A DNA stretch of 64,000 nt from CAWGXZ01 sp963826695 (GCA_963826695.1 CAWGXZ010000006.1:124001-188000), one strand, 5' to 3'. Shown: positions 43,796 through 53,371, counted from the stretch's first letter. Notes: generated by a model not told the origin, from the sequence alone. Made by a program: numbers and translations.

Positions 43796-45064
43796 TCAGC
43801 CGGGCCGCCGCGGAAAATGCAGGCTCATCGCGGCGAGCAGCGCCGCGCCGAGCAGCAGCGCACCGGCGGCGGCCTCGAGCGCCCGCTCGAAGCCTGCTGC
43901 CGGGCTGGCGCTGCGAACCAGCAGCCACGCGACGAGTTGCGGCCCGAGCACCTGGCCGATGCCGTACATCGCCGTCAGCAGGCCCATTGCAGGCGCGGCG
44001 CGCAGCGGCCGAAGCCGGCGCACCTCCTGCATGGCGAAGAAGGTCAGCGCGGTGAATGGCAGGCCGACCAGCAGGCTGCCCACGGCAAAGCCGGCGAGGC
44101 TCGGGCTCCACAGGCCGATCGCGATGCCGAGTGCCTGCATCAGGTAGCAGCCGACGAGCAGCCGGCGCAGGTCGCCCAGTCCGTGCAGCCGGGTCGAAAG
44201 CAGCGCACCGACGACGCTGCCGATGCCGAACAGCGGCCAGAAGAAGTCGAGCCAGGCCGAGTTGGCCAGCGCCTGGCGTGCGATCACCGGCAGGAAGGTG
44301 GCGGTGATGATGTAGCCGAAGCCTGCGAGCGCATACGCCGCGGTCAGCAGCCCGAGTTCGACCCGCCAGGTCGGCGGCTCGACGGGTGCTTCGCTGCCTG
44401 CCGGCGCCGCGTGGGTTGCCGTGGCGGGCGGTGCAGCCGCCAGCACAGCCGATGCATCGAAGACCCGCCAGATGCAGGCCGCCAGCAGCGCAGCCAGGAC
44501 GCCGAACAGCAGCCAGCCACTGGCCGCCCGGCTGTCGAGCGCCACCAGGCCGCTGGTCAGCAGCCCGCCGACGGCGATGCCGATCCCCGGCCCGACATAG
44601 ATCAGCCCGCCCAGGGCCGGCGCGCCGCGCTCGGCGAGCCGCGCCAGGCACCACCCCGACGTGAAGACGAAGACGAGCGCGCTCGCCACGCCGGCGGCGA
44701 AGCGCAGCGTCGGCCAGGCGACGGGCACTGGCAGCGCCATGCCCAGGGTGAGCAGCACCGTCGCCGTCAGCCCGCCGCGCACCCAGGCCGCGGCGCGGAA
44801 CGGCGCCAGGCCGAGCCGCTGCCAGATCGCCGGCTGGGCGACGCAAAGCACCGCGCCGAGCACGTAGCCGAAGTAGTTGGCGCTCGCCAGCCAGCTGGCG
44901 CCGGCGAGGTCGACGACACCGTCGCTCAGCATCATCGGCAGCAGCGGCGTGAACGCGAACCGGCCGATGCCCATCGCCACCGCCAGCGACACCAGGCCGG
45001 CCAGCGCCAGCCGCCCCGGGCTGAAACGGCCGCCGTTCGCCGCAGCCAGGCGAGCGGCCTTCAA
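43796..45064 (-). CDS. MFS transporter of the YbfB/YjiJ family
   Basis: A 422-residue twelve-helix transporter. ALAGLVSLAVAMGIGRFAFT and PLLPMMLSDG near the start and GLLTAAYALAGFGYIITATF in the middle are characteristic of YbfB/YjiJ proteins. There is no ATG near the N-terminus; TTG 45064 overlaps the CorA-like stop (TTGA), so coupled translation from TTG is proposed. Substrate unknown; relatives are suggested to export sugars or drugs. Its end is 21 bp from the convergent DUF4394 gene. Confidence 0.8.
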   Translation of the reverse strand: MKAARLAAANGGRFSPGRLALAGLVSLAVAMGIGRFAFTPLLPMMLSDGVVDLAGASWLASANYFGYVLGAVLCVAQPAIWQRLGLAPFRAAAWVRGGLTATVLLTLGMALPVPVAWPTLRFAAGVASALVFVFTSGWCLARLAERGAPALGGLIYVGPGIGIAVGGLLTSGLVALDSRAASGWLLFGVLAALLAACIWRVFDASAVLAAAPPATATHAAPAGSEAPVEPPTWRVELGLLTAAYALAGFGYIITATFLPVIARQALANSAWLDFFWPLFGIGSVVGALLSTRLHGLGDLRRLLVGCYLMQALGIAIGLWSPSLAGFAVGSLLVGLPFTALTFFAMQEVRRLRPLRAAPAMGLLTAMYGIGQVLGPQLVAWLLVRSASPAAGFERALEAAAGALLLGAALLAAMSLHFPRRPG

Positions 45065-46755
45065 TCCGCCTCGCGCCGCCAGACGGCCGCCAGCGCGTGC
45101 AGCTTCTGCCGTCCCGGCAGCCGCTCGTCGGTGAGCGCGTCGAGAAAGTCCGACAGGCGCTTGGACTTGACCATCGTGTAGCCGGTCAGCACGGTCGTCA
45201 GCCCGAAGACCACGGCGAACATCGCCAGCTTGCGGCCGAGCGGCGCGTCGGCCTCGGCCAGCAGGTTCATGCCGAGGAAGCCGGTGGTGACGGTGCCGAT
45301 CAGGCCGAAGATCGTCACCACCGTCAGCCGCACCACGGTGTTGGCCTGGCGGCGCAGGCTGTCGGCGTCGAGGTAGCTGTTCATGTCGGCGATGCGCTCC
45401 TTGACCTCGGCGTACAGCGGGTCGACACCGAGATGCCTGACGCAGAGGTTGAACAGCGAGCGTACCTGCGCCTGCTCGGACACCTCGTGGAACCAGTAGC
45501 GGTGGGTGAAGCGCAGGAAGCCTTCGAAGCTGGCGCGGATGTCGCGCTTGAAGCGGCGGATGCTCGCCGCGTCGCCGACGTCGAGCCCCTTCAGCGCCTC
45601 GACCAGCCGGTCGGAGAACATCAGCAGCGCCGCCTTCTGGAAATGCGCGATCAGGAACAGCAGGAAATGCTGGTGGCGGAACTGCGCCAGCACGCCGCGC
45701 TCGCGGCAGGCGTAGTACGCCGAGTCGGCCTGGCCGACGACCACCAGCGCGTGGCCGCTGCAGAGGTAGCGGGTGTTCGGCGCCGGGCCGACGTCGGCCC
45801 AGAAGCGGTCGTAGCAGAAGCGCTGCTCGAAATCGGCGAGGTGCTCCGGGGCATAGGGCAACCCGACTCCGGCGCCGCCCTCGGCCGGATCGTCGTCGCG
45901 ACGATCCGCCGCGCCGGTGACCAGCCCGAGGCGGATGAAGTCGCCGCGGCTGAGCCGGCGCGGCTCGTCGAGGGCCAGATACGCCATCAGCGGCATGCGG
46001 TGGTACTCGATCTGCCGGTAGCGCAGCGCGCCCGGGCGTTCGGAATGGTCGCTGACCAGCGGCTCGAGCAGGAACGACCAGTCGGCGGAAAAGCGCGGCG
46101 CGCGGTGTTCGAGCACATGCGCGAGAAAGGCCTCGCGCTCGGCAGCGTCCGATGCCGCCAGCACCTCGCCACCCGCGCCGAGCCATTCGACGCCCGCCAT
46201 GCCGTGCTGCGGCCGGCCGTGCGCGTCCCAGCCGGCGGGATAGGCGCGGCCGAAGCGATAGAGCAGCTCCTGCACGCAGTCGAGCGGCAGGTCGTCGCCG
46301 CGCAGCTCGACGTTGACCATCACCACGTCGACGTCGTAGAAGAAATAGAGGTCGACATGGACGATGTCGAGCGTGATCGGCTCGTCGCCGGGGCGCGGCC
46401 GCACCCGCACGGCTTGCAGGTCGTTGCGGCGGAAGACGCGCATCGGCGAACCCGAACCGGTGTCGCCCGGATCGCGCCGCGAGCGGCCCTCGCCGTAGAG
46501 GAAGCGCTGCACGTACGGCAGGAAGGTGACGAACTCGTTGTAGTGCCGCTCGTGGAAACGCTGGCGCTCGTCGTTGATCTCGTCGCCGATCTCGCGCCAG
46601 GGACAGGCCTCGCCGAGGTCGCGCAGCAGCTGCCACGGCCGCTGGCGGCGGCCCGGCGCCGTCGACGTGCCGTGAACCGGCATCAGCCGCAGCGGCCACA
46701 GCAGCGCCTGGCGAAAGTGGCGCACCAGCGGCGGGGTTGTACGGGCAATCGACAT
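45061..46755 (-). CDS. CorA-like divalent cation transporter with long N-terminal domain
   Basis: A 564-residue protein ending in two close transmembrane helices: VVTIFGLIGTVTTGFLGMNL carries the GMN signature of CorA channels, then FAVVFGLTTVLTGYTMV. The cytoplasmic part is far longer than standard CorA (about 320 residues) and includes FVTFLPYVQRFLYGEGR and LDIVHVDLYFFYDVDVVMVN, typical of the long CorA-like group in Burkholderiales. Mg/Co/Ni uptake is the family role. ATG 46755 was taken because the residues before it are not conserved-like. Coupled to the downstream MFS gene by a TTGA overlap. Confidence 0.82.
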   Translation of the reverse strand: MSIARTTPPLVRHFRQALLWPLRLMPVHGTSTAPGRRQRPWQLLRDLGEACPWREIGDEINDERQRFHERHYNEFVTFLPYVQRFLYGEGRSRRDPGDTGSGSPMRVFRRNDLQAVRVRPRPGDEPITLDIVHVDLYFFYDVDVVMVNVELRGDDLPLDCVQELLYRFGRAYPAGWDAHGRPQHGMAGVEWLGAGGEVLAASDAAEREAFLAHVLEHRAPRFSADWSFLLEPLVSDHSERPGALRYRQIEYHRMPLMAYLALDEPRRLSRGDFIRLGLVTGAADRRDDDPAEGGAGVGLPYAPEHLADFEQRFCYDRFWADVGPAPNTRYLCSGHALVVVGQADSAYYACRERGVLAQFRHQHFLLFLIAHFQKAALLMFSDRLVEALKGLDVGDAASIRRFKRDIRASFEGFLRFTHRYWFHEVSEQAQVRSLFNLCVRHLGVDPLYAEVKERIADMNSYLDADSLRRQANTVVRLTVVTIFGLIGTVTTGFLGMNLLAEADAPLGRKLAMFAVVFGLTTVLTGYTMVKSKRLSDFLDALTDERLPGRQKLHALAAVWRREAD

Positions 46756-46923
46756 GGCCGCGTCCGAAGGCGGGGGAGGTGCGCAGTGTAGGCAGCGCGA
46801 CACTGGCCCAGCCACCCTGGCGTGTGCTCGCTTTTGCCGATGGCCCGAAAGGCCCGGGGCGGCTAAGCTCCGCACCATCCCCATGTTCATCCATCGCGCC
46901 GGAACTGCCGGCAGGAGCCCAGA

Positions 46924-47429
46924 ATGGCGAAACTTCATGTCAACGGCGCGCTGCGCGAATTTCAGGCGGAGGAAGACACGCCGTTGCTGTGGGTGCTGCG
47001 CGAGCAGCTCGGGCTGACCGGCACCAAGTACGGCTGCGGCATCGCCCAGTGCGGCGCCTGCACGGTGCACATCGACGGCGTGCCGACGCGCAGCTGCGTG
47101 CGGCCGGCGTCGACCGTCGGCGCGACCGAGAAGATCGTCACCATCGAGGGCCTGTCGCCCGAATGGCACGCATCCGGTGCAGAAGGCCTGGGTGGCGCTC
47201 GACGTGCCGCAGTGCGGCTTCTGCCAGAGCGGGATGATCATGGCGGCGGCGGCGCTGCTGAAGGCCAAGCCGAACCCGACCGATGCCGACATCGACGCAG
47301 GCGATGACCAACATCTGCCGCTGCGGCACCTACAACCGCGTGCGCGCGGCGATCAAGGTCGTGGCCAGCGGCGGCGACACCAAGTCCGCCGGGCTGGCGA
47401 TCCGACACGTCAACGGGAGCATCACATGA
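46924..47429 (+). pseudogene. IorA-type [2Fe-2S] subunit of a molybdenum hydroxylase, two +1 frameshifts
   Basis: The small iron-sulfur subunit of a xanthine-oxidase-family enzyme. From ATG 46924 (MAKLHVNGALREFQAEED) the plant-ferredoxin-type cluster is KYGCGIAQCGACTVHIDG and the second cluster VPQCGFCQSGMIM with TNICRCGTYNRVRAAIK. One extra base near 47166 (before GTHPVQKAW) and one near 47299 (before MTNICRCG) break the frame. Removing them gives a normal protein of about 167 residues ending HVNGSIT. The stop overlaps the large-subunit start (ATGA). The breaks match the pattern in the next gene and are probably sequence errors. Confidence 0.82.
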
Positions 47430-49651
47430 GCGCCGACCAATCTCCCCGCCGGTGGCCTCGCGGCAACGCGGCGCCAGTTCCTGGGCAGCTCGGCGACGGC
47501 GCTCGGCGGCCTGGTCGTCGGCTTCAACGTTCCCTTTGCCGGCGACGCCGCGGCGCAGGCCAGCGGTGCGACGCCCGAAGTCAACGCCTGGGTGGTGGTG
47601 CGAGCCCGACGACACGGTCGTCATCCGCATCGCCCGCTCCGAGATGGGCCAGGGCACGCTGACCGGCCTGGCGCAGCTGGTCGCCGAGGAGCTCGAATGC
47701 GACTGGGCGCAAGGTGACGACCGAATACCCGACGCCGGGCCAGAACCTGGCGCGCAAGCGCGTCTGGGGCAACTTCTCCACCGGCGGCAGCCGCGGCATC
47801 CGCGAATCGCACGACTACGTGCGCAAGGGCGGCGCCACGGCGCGGATGATGCTGGTGCAGGCCGCGGCCGACGAGTGGAAGGTGCCGGTCGGCCGAATGC
47901 CGCGTCGGCAAGCAGCGTGATCACCCACGCACCCTCGGGGCGCACGACGACCTACGGCAAGGTCGCCGCAGCGGCCGGCGAAGCTGAGCCGCCCGACCGA
48001 GGTCGCGCTCAAGGACCCGAAGGACTGGAAGCTCGCCGGCAAGCGCCTGGCGCGGCTCGACACCGTCGACAAGACGACCGGCGCGCAGGTCTACGGCATG
48101 CGACCTGAAGCTGCCCGGGCATGCTGAACGCGGCGATCAAGGACTGCCCGGTGTTCGGCGGCAAGCTGAAGAGCTTCGACGCCGCGGCGATCGCCAAGCG
48201 GCCCGGCGTGAAGAAGGTCGTCCGCGTCGGCGACAGCGCGGTCGCCGTGGTCGCCGACACCTGGTGGCGCGCCAAGACCGCGCTCGACGCGCTGCCGATC
48301 GAGTGGGACGAGGGGCCGAACGCAACGCTGTCGAGCGCGGCGCATCGCGCCGATGCTGAAGGCGGGGCTCGACGCCAACGATGCGGTCGTCGGCAACGAG
48401 AACGGCGACGCGCCGGCAGGCGATTGCCGCGTGCCGCGCGCAAGGTCGAGGCGGTCTACTCGTACCCGCTACCAGAACCACGCGACGATGGAGCCGATGA
48501 ACGCCACGGCGAAGCTGGACGCCCGAGCGCTGCGAGGTCTGGACGCCGACGCAGAACGGCGAGGCCGCGCTCGCCGCCGCGTCGGAGGCCGCCGGCCTGC
48601 CGCCGAGCCAGTGCGAGGTCTACAAGCTGCATGCTCGGCGGCGGCTTCGGCCGGCGCGGCGCCGTGCACGACTGGGTGCGCCAGGCGGTGCTGATCGCCA
48701 AGGAGATGCCCGGCACGCCGGTCAAGCTGATCTGGACGCGCGAAGAGGACATGCTGCACGGCCGCTACCACCCGGTCACGCAGTGCAAGCTGACCGCGGG
48801 CCTCGACGCGCAAGGGCAACGATCACCGGCGCTGCACATGCGCATCTCGGGCCAGTCGATCGTCGCCGGCCTGTTTCCGCAGAACATCAAGGACGGCAAG
48901 GACCCGGTCGTCTTCCAGGGCCTGAACCCGCCGGGGCCCGAAGCCTCGATCGGCTACAGCTTCCCGAACCTGCTGATCGACCATGCGATGCGCAACCCGC
49001 ACGGTGCCGCCGGGCTTCTGGCGCGGCGTCAACCTGAACCAGAACGCGATCTACCTCGAGTGCTTCATCGACGAGGTGGCGCACGCGACCAAGCAGGACC
49101 CGCTGGCGCTGCGCCGCAAGCTGATGGCCAACGCACCCGAAGCACCTCGCCGTGCTGAATGCGGTCGCCGACACGCGTCGGCTGGGGCAAGCCGCCGCCG
49201 CAGGGCGTCTTTCGCGGGCTGGCGCAGACGCATGGGCTTCGGCAGCTATGTGGCGGCCTGCGCCGAGGTGTCGGTCAACGCCGAAGGCGAGCTGAAGGTC
49301 CACCGCATCGTCGCCGCGACCGACCCCGGCTACGCGGTCAACCCGCAGCAGATCGAGGCGCAGGTCGAAGGCTCGTTCGTCTACGGCCTGTCGGCGGCGC
49401 TGTTCGGCGAATGCACCGTCAAGGACGGGCAGCATCGAGCAGACCAACTTCGACAGCTACCCGGTCCTGCACATGGAGCGACATGCCGAAGGTCGAGACC
49501 GTTCGTCGTGCCGTCCGGCGGCTTCTGGGGCGGCGTCGGCGAGCCGACGATCGCCGTCGCCGCGCCGGCGGTGCTGAACGCGATCTTCGCCGCCACCGGC
49601 AAGCGCATTCGCGACCTGCCGCTGAAGAACCACAGCCTGAAGCGGGCATGA
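47426..49651 (+). pseudogene. IorB-type molybdopterin-binding hydroxylase large subunit, about 20 frameshifts
   Basis: The large subunit of an isoquinoline 1-oxidoreductase-type (Tat-exported) molybdenum hydroxylase. A twin-arginine leader TRRQFLGSSATALGGL occurs near the start. Conserved pieces in changing frames are RIARSEMGQGTLTGLAQLV, STGGSRGIRESHDYVRKGG, the molybdopterin motif MLGGGFGRRGAVHDWVRQA, GTPVKLIWTREEDMLHGRY, and the glutamate-bearing GGFWGGVGEPTIAVAAPAVL. Single extra bases occur near 47447, 47597, 47711, 47893, 47980, 48104 and 48115, with further shifts to about 49500. The reconstructed length is about 735 residues. It overlaps soxX by four bases, so it is in one operon with the sox genes. 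The substrate (aldehyde or N-heterocycle) is not known. Confidence 0.8.
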
Positions 49652-50169
49652 AGATCGGGCGCCGGATGCCGGCCCTGCGGGCGGTGGGTACGCCGCCCGG
49701 TGCGCCTCGCCGGACTCGGCGCTGGCTGCGCGCCGGGCGGCTGGCGCTGATCGCGCTGGCGTCGTCGAGCGCGGCCGCACAGGTGCCGGGCGTCGTCGCC
49801 TTCGGCGTGGTCGGCGACGCGATTCCCCAGCCGCTGACCGCGCAGCCCGGCGACGCAGCGCGCGGCCGCTCGATTGCGGCCAGCCGGCAGACGGGGCTCT
49901 GCCTGCTGTGCCACAGCGGGCCCTTTCCCGACGAGCGCTTCCAGGGCGACCTCGCACCCGATCTCGCAGGCGCCGGGTCGCGCTGGTCGGCCGGCCAGCT
50001 GCGCCTGCGCATCGTCGACGCCGGGCGGCTGAACCCGGCGACGATCATGCCCTCGTACCACCGCATCGACGGCTTCGAGCGCGTCGGCGCCGCCTGGCAG
50101 GGCAAGCCGCTGCTCGACGCGCAACAGGTCGAGGATGTCGTCGCGTTTCTGCAAACGCTGCGACATTGA
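49648..50169 (+). CDS. soxX: SoxX, mono-haem cytochrome c of the thiosulfate-oxidising system
   Basis: A 173-residue exported cytochrome. The signal region is around residues 25-45 (LALIALASSSAAAQ). The haem motif is CLLCH in QTGLCLLCHSGPFPDERFQG, and the axial Met lies in NPATIMPSYHRIDGF. SoxX pairs with SoxA to load thiosulfate onto SoxY. ATG 49648 overlaps the stop of the hydroxylase gene; its own stop overlaps a possible soxY TTG start. Confidence 0.88.
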   Translation: MKIGRRMPALRAVGTPPGAPRRTRRWLRAGRLALIALASSSAAAQVPGVVAFGVVGDAIPQPLTAQPGDAARGRSIAASRQTGLCLLCHSGPFPDERFQGDLAPDLAGAGSRWSAGQLRLRIVDAGRLNPATIMPSYHRIDGFERVGAAWQGKPLLDAQQVEDVVAFLQTLRH

Positions 50170-50186
50170 AGACCTCGACGACGGGC

Positions 50187-50672
50187 ATGAAGACGCACCC
50201 ACCGCTCGATTCGCGTCGCGCCGCGCGGCGCCGGCTGTTGCTGGCCGGCGCGGCAGGCTTCGCTGCGTCTGCGGCGCCGCTGCGCCAAGCCCGCGCAACG
50301 CCGCTGGCGCAGGCGGTGGCGATCGCCAAGTTCACCGGCGGCGCCGCGGTGACGCCTGGCAAGGTGGTGCTCGACGTCGCCGGCCTGGTCGACAACGCCA
50401 ACGCGGTGCCGGTCACCGTCAGCGTCGACAGCCCGATGACCGCGGCCGACCATGTCACGGCCATCGCCGTCTTCAACGAGCGCAATCCGCAGCCCGAAGT
50501 CGCTCAGTTCACGCTCGGGCCGCGCGCCGGCAAGGCGGTGGTCTCGACGCGGATTCGCCTGGCAACCTCGCAGAAGCTGATCGCGATCGCGCGGATGTCC
50601 GACGGCAGCTTCTGGTCGAGCACGGCCGACGTGGTGGTGACGCTCGCCGCCTGCATCGAGGGGGAAGCCTGA
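50187..50672 (+). CDS. soxY: SoxY, sulfur-carrier subunit with variant C-terminus
   Basis: A 161-residue protein with a Tat signal (RRAARRRLLLAGAAGFAAS). The immunoglobulin-like body (VLDVAGLVDNANAVPVTVSV, AVFNERNPQPEVAQFTLGP) is typical of SoxY. Normal SoxY ends GGCGG, the cysteine carrying the sulfur intermediate; here the end is VTLAACIEGEA, with one cysteine in AACIEG. The carrier cysteine is therefore kept but the flexible Gly-rich arm is altered. ATG 50187 is used; TTG 50166, overlapping the soxX stop, is an alternative. The stop overlaps the soxZ ATG (TGATG). Confidence 0.82.
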   Translation: MKTHPPLDSRRAARRRLLLAGAAGFAASAAPLRQARATPLAQAVAIAKFTGGAAVTPGKVVLDVAGLVDNANAVPVTVSVDSPMTAADHVTAIAVFNERNPQPEVAQFTLGPRAGKAVVSTRIRLATSQKLIAIARMSDGSFWSSTADVVVTLAACIEGEA

Positions 50673-50995
50673 TGGCACGCGCGCTGATCCAGATGCCGGC
50701 GACGGCCCGGCGCGGCGAGGTCATCGAAGTGCGCACGCTGATCGGCCATCCGATGGAAAGCGGCTTCCGGCCGGGTGCCGACGGCAAGCTGCTGGCGCGC
50801 AACATCGTGCGGCGCATCAGCTGCCGCTACAACGGCGAGCCGGTGTTCAGCGCCGAGATCTCGCCGGCCATCGCCGCCAACCCGTTCGTCGCCTTCCACA
50901 CCGTCGCCACCGAAAGCGGGACGCTCAGCTTCATCTGGGAAGGCGACGAAGGCTTCACGCACACCGAGACGGTGGCGATCACGGTCAGCGGCTGA
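50672..50995 (+). CDS. soxZ: SoxZ, partner of SoxY
   Basis: A 107-residue protein without signal peptide, exported as a complex with Tat-dependent SoxY. ALIQMPATARRGEVIEVRTL, IGHPMESGFRPGADGKLLAR and ANPFVAFHTVATESGTLSF are standard SoxZ text. Coupled to soxY by TGATG overlap. It forms the heterodimer that presents the SoxY cysteine to SoxAX. Confidence 0.93.
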   Translation: MARALIQMPATARRGEVIEVRTLIGHPMESGFRPGADGKLLARNIVRRISCRYNGEPVFSAEISPAIAANPFVAFHTVATESGTLSFIWEGDEGFTHTETVAITVSG

Positions 50996-51001
50996 CAGCC
51001 G

Positions 51002-51787
51002 ATGCGGCGACGGCTCGGCCTGACCGCGCTTCTCGGCGGCCTGCTCGCCGGGCCCGCCGGGGCGCAGGCGCCGCCCGGTGCCGCCGACCCGCGGCGCTCG
51101 GGCTTCGACGACATGGGCGCGTCGACGCAAGCCATGCAGCGCGACGATTCACTCAACCCGGCGATGCTGTGGGTCAAGGACGGCGAGGCGCTGTGGAATC
51201 GGCCGGCCGGCCGCAGCGACAAGTCGTGCGCCGCCTGCCACGGCGCCGCGCCGGGCAGCATGCGTGGCGTCGCCGCGCGGTATCCGGCCTTCGACACGCT
51301 CCGCGAGCGGCCGCTGAACCTCGGCCAGCGGATCAACGAATGCCGCCAGCGCCATCAGCATGCCGCGCCGCTGCGGCCCGAAAGCGCCGAACTGCTCGGC
51401 CTGGAAAGCTACGTCGCGCTGCAGTCGCGCACCCTGCCCACGGCGCCGCCCACGGATCCCCGCCTGGAACCGTTCATCGCCCGCGGCGAGGCGCGCTGGC
51501 AGCAGCGCCTCGGCCAGCTCAACCTGTCGTGCGCGCAGTGCCACGACGCCAACGCCGGCCGGCGCCTCGGCGGCAATCCGATACCGCAGGCGCATCCGAC
51601 CGGCTATCCGATCTACCGGCTCGAATGGCAAGGCCTCGGCTCGCTGCAGCGGCGCCTGCGCAACTGCATGAGCGGCGTGCGCGCAGCCCCCTTTGCGCTC
51701 GATTCGGTCGAACTCGTCGAGCTCGAGCTGTACCTGGCGTCGCGGGCGAGAGGCATGCCACTCGAAGCGCCGGGGGTTCGGCCTTGA
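51002..51787 (+). CDS. soxA: SoxA, di-haem L-cysteine S-thiosulfotransferase subunit
   Basis: A 261-residue exported cytochrome with signal peptide (LGLTALLGGLLAGPAGAQA). Two haem motifs are present: DKSCAACHGAAPGSMRG and LSCAQCHDANAGRRLGG. The catalytic axial cysteine lies in RLRNCMSGVRAAPF. SoxAX couples thiosulfate to SoxYZ with electron release to cytochromes. Six bases separate it from soxZ. Confidence 0.92.
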   Translation: MRRRLGLTALLGGLLAGPAGAQAPPGAADPRRSGFDDMGASTQAMQRDDSLNPAMLWVKDGEALWNRPAGRSDKSCAACHGAAPGSMRGVAARYPAFDTLRERPLNLGQRINECRQRHQHAAPLRPESAELLGLESYVALQSRTLPTAPPTDPRLEPFIARGEARWQQRLGQLNLSCAQCHDANAGRRLGGNPIPQAHPTGYPIYRLEWQGLGSLQRRLRNCMSGVRAAPFALDSVELVELELYLASRARGMPLEAPGVRP

Positions 51788-51800
51788 GGAGGCCCAAACG

Positions 51801-52112
51801 ATGACGAAGCTCGAATGCCTGATGGCCACCCTCGCGCTGGGGCTCGTCGCTCCCGTCGCCATTGCCGCCGATGCGGACCCGACCGGGCGCCGGCTGGCCG
51901 CCACCTGCGCCGCCTGCCATGGCGCGGAAGGCGTCGCCGCCGGTGGCGGGCTGCCGCCGCTGGCCGGTCAACCCCAGGGGTTGCTGGTCGCCAGGATGAA
52001 GGAGTTCAAGGCGGGCAGCCGACCGGCGACGGTCATGCACCAGCTCGCGCGTGGCTACACGGACCTGCAGATCGAGGCGCTCGCCGCCTTCTTCTCGGCG
52101 CAGAAGCCGTGA
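51801..52112 (+). CDS. Small cytochrome c, probable FccA/SoxE-type electron carrier
   Basis: A 103-residue class I cytochrome. Signal peptide MTKLECLMATLALGLVAPVA, haem motif ATCAACHGAEG, and a C-terminal LQIEALAAFFSAQKP helix. Position just before the flavoprotein with a four-base overlap matches the cytochrome subunit of flavocytochrome c sulfide dehydrogenase. The usual FccA is di-haem; here a single haem motif suits the short form or SoxE. Confidence 0.82.
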   Translation: MTKLECLMATLALGLVAPVAIAADADPTGRRLAATCAACHGAEGVAAGGGLPPLAGQPQGLLVARMKEFKAGSRPATVMHQLARGYTDLQIEALAAFFSAQKP

Positions 52113-53371
52113 AGCGTCGTGCGTTCATCGGCGCGATCGCAGCCGGGCCGGCGGGCCTCGCCGGCTGCGCGGCGGTCGGTGGCAAGGCCCAGCCGCATGT
52201 CGTGGTCATCGGCGGCGGCTACGGTGGTGCGGCCGCCGCCAAGACGCTGCGCGTCTGGAGCGGCGGGCGCATCGCCGTCACGCTGGTCGAGCCGCAGCCG
52301 GCATTCGTTTCGTGCCCGCTGTCGAACCTGGTGCTGGGCGGTTCGGCAAGGCTTGCCGACCTGACGATGGGCTACGACGCGCTGGCCAGCCGCCACGGCG
52401 TGCGCCTGGTTCGCGACACGGCGACAGCCATCGATGCGGAGAAGCGCAACGTGCGCCTGGCCGGTGGCGCGACGCTGGCCTACGACCGCCTGGTCGTCTC
52501 GCCTGGCGTCGATTTCATCTGGGACGAATTGCCCGGGATGCGGCGCCCCGGCGCCCGCGAGCAGGTGCTGCACGCCTGGAAGGCCGGGCCGCAGACGACG
52601 GCGCTGCGCGCGCAGCTCGAAGCCATGCCCGATGGCGGCACCTTCGTCATCACGGTTCCGCCGCAGCCCTACCGCTGTCCGCCCGGGCCGTACGAGCGCG
52701 CCTGCCAGGTGGCGAACTACTTCAGCCGGGCCAAGCCCCGTTCGAAGCTGCTGATCCTCGACGCCAACGACGACGTCGTTTCGAAGGGTGCGCTGTTCAA
52801 GCAGGTCTGGGCCGAGCGCTACCCGGGCATGGTCGAGTACCGGCCCCGGTTCAAGACCGTCGACGTCGATGCCAGCGCGGCAACGGCCATTTCCGAACTC
52901 GGTGAAAAGGTCCGCGCCGACGTGCTCAACGTCATTCCGCCGCAACGTGCCGGCGCGATCGCACTGCAGGCCGGGCTTGCCAGCCCGCGCTGGTGCGAGG
53001 TCGACTTCCTGAGCTTCGAATCGAAGCGTGCGGCGAATGTCCACGTCCTCGGCGACGCGCTGCTCGCCGCGCCGTTCATGCCGAAGTCGGCGCACATGGC
53101 CAACCAGCATGCGAAGGTCTGCGCTGCGGCAATCGTCGATGCCTTCGACGGCCAGCCGCCGAATCCGGCGCCGATGCTGACCAACACCTGCTACAGCCAC
53201 GTCTCCGACCGCGAAGCGATTCATGTCGCGTCGGTCCATGGCTGGGACGCAGTGCGGCGCACGCTGGTTGCGGTGCCCGGCTCCGGCGGCGTGTCGGCGC
53301 GCCCGAGCGAGCTCGAAGGGGACTACGCGAGGAACTGGGCGCTCAACATCTGGGCCGACACGCTCGGCTGA
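52109..53371 (+). CDS. fccB: FccB-like sulfide dehydrogenase flavoprotein (SoxF)
   Basis: A 420-residue flavoprotein with a Tat leader (VKRRAFIGAIAAGPAGLAG). The FAD fold is PHVVVIGGGYGGAAAAKTL; the two redox cysteine regions are AFVSCPLSNLVLGG and QPYRCPPGPYERACQVANYF; NVHVLGDALLAAPFMPKSAH holds the C-terminal FAD contact. FccB oxidises sulfide to sulfur in the periplasm and passes electrons to a cytochrome c. Start GTG 52109 overlaps the cytochrome gene. Last gene of the sox operon, with only 8 bp to the convergent HPP-CBS gene. Confidence 0.9.
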   Translation: MKRRAFIGAIAAGPAGLAGCAAVGGKAQPHVVVIGGGYGGAAAAKTLRVWSGGRIAVTLVEPQPAFVSCPLSNLVLGGSARLADLTMGYDALASRHGVRLVRDTATAIDAEKRNVRLAGGATLAYDRLVVSPGVDFIWDELPGMRRPGAREQVLHAWKAGPQTTALRAQLEAMPDGGTFVITVPPQPYRCPPGPYERACQVANYFSRAKPRSKLLILDANDDVVSKGALFKQVWAERYPGMVEYRPRFKTVDVDASAATAISELGEKVRADVLNVIPPQRAGAIALQAGLASPRWCEVDFLSFESKRAANVHVLGDALLAAPFMPKSAHMANQHAKVCAAAIVDAFDGQPPNPAPMLTNTCYSHVSDREAIHVASVHGWDAVRRTLVAVPGSGGVSARPSELEGDYARNWALNIWADTLG

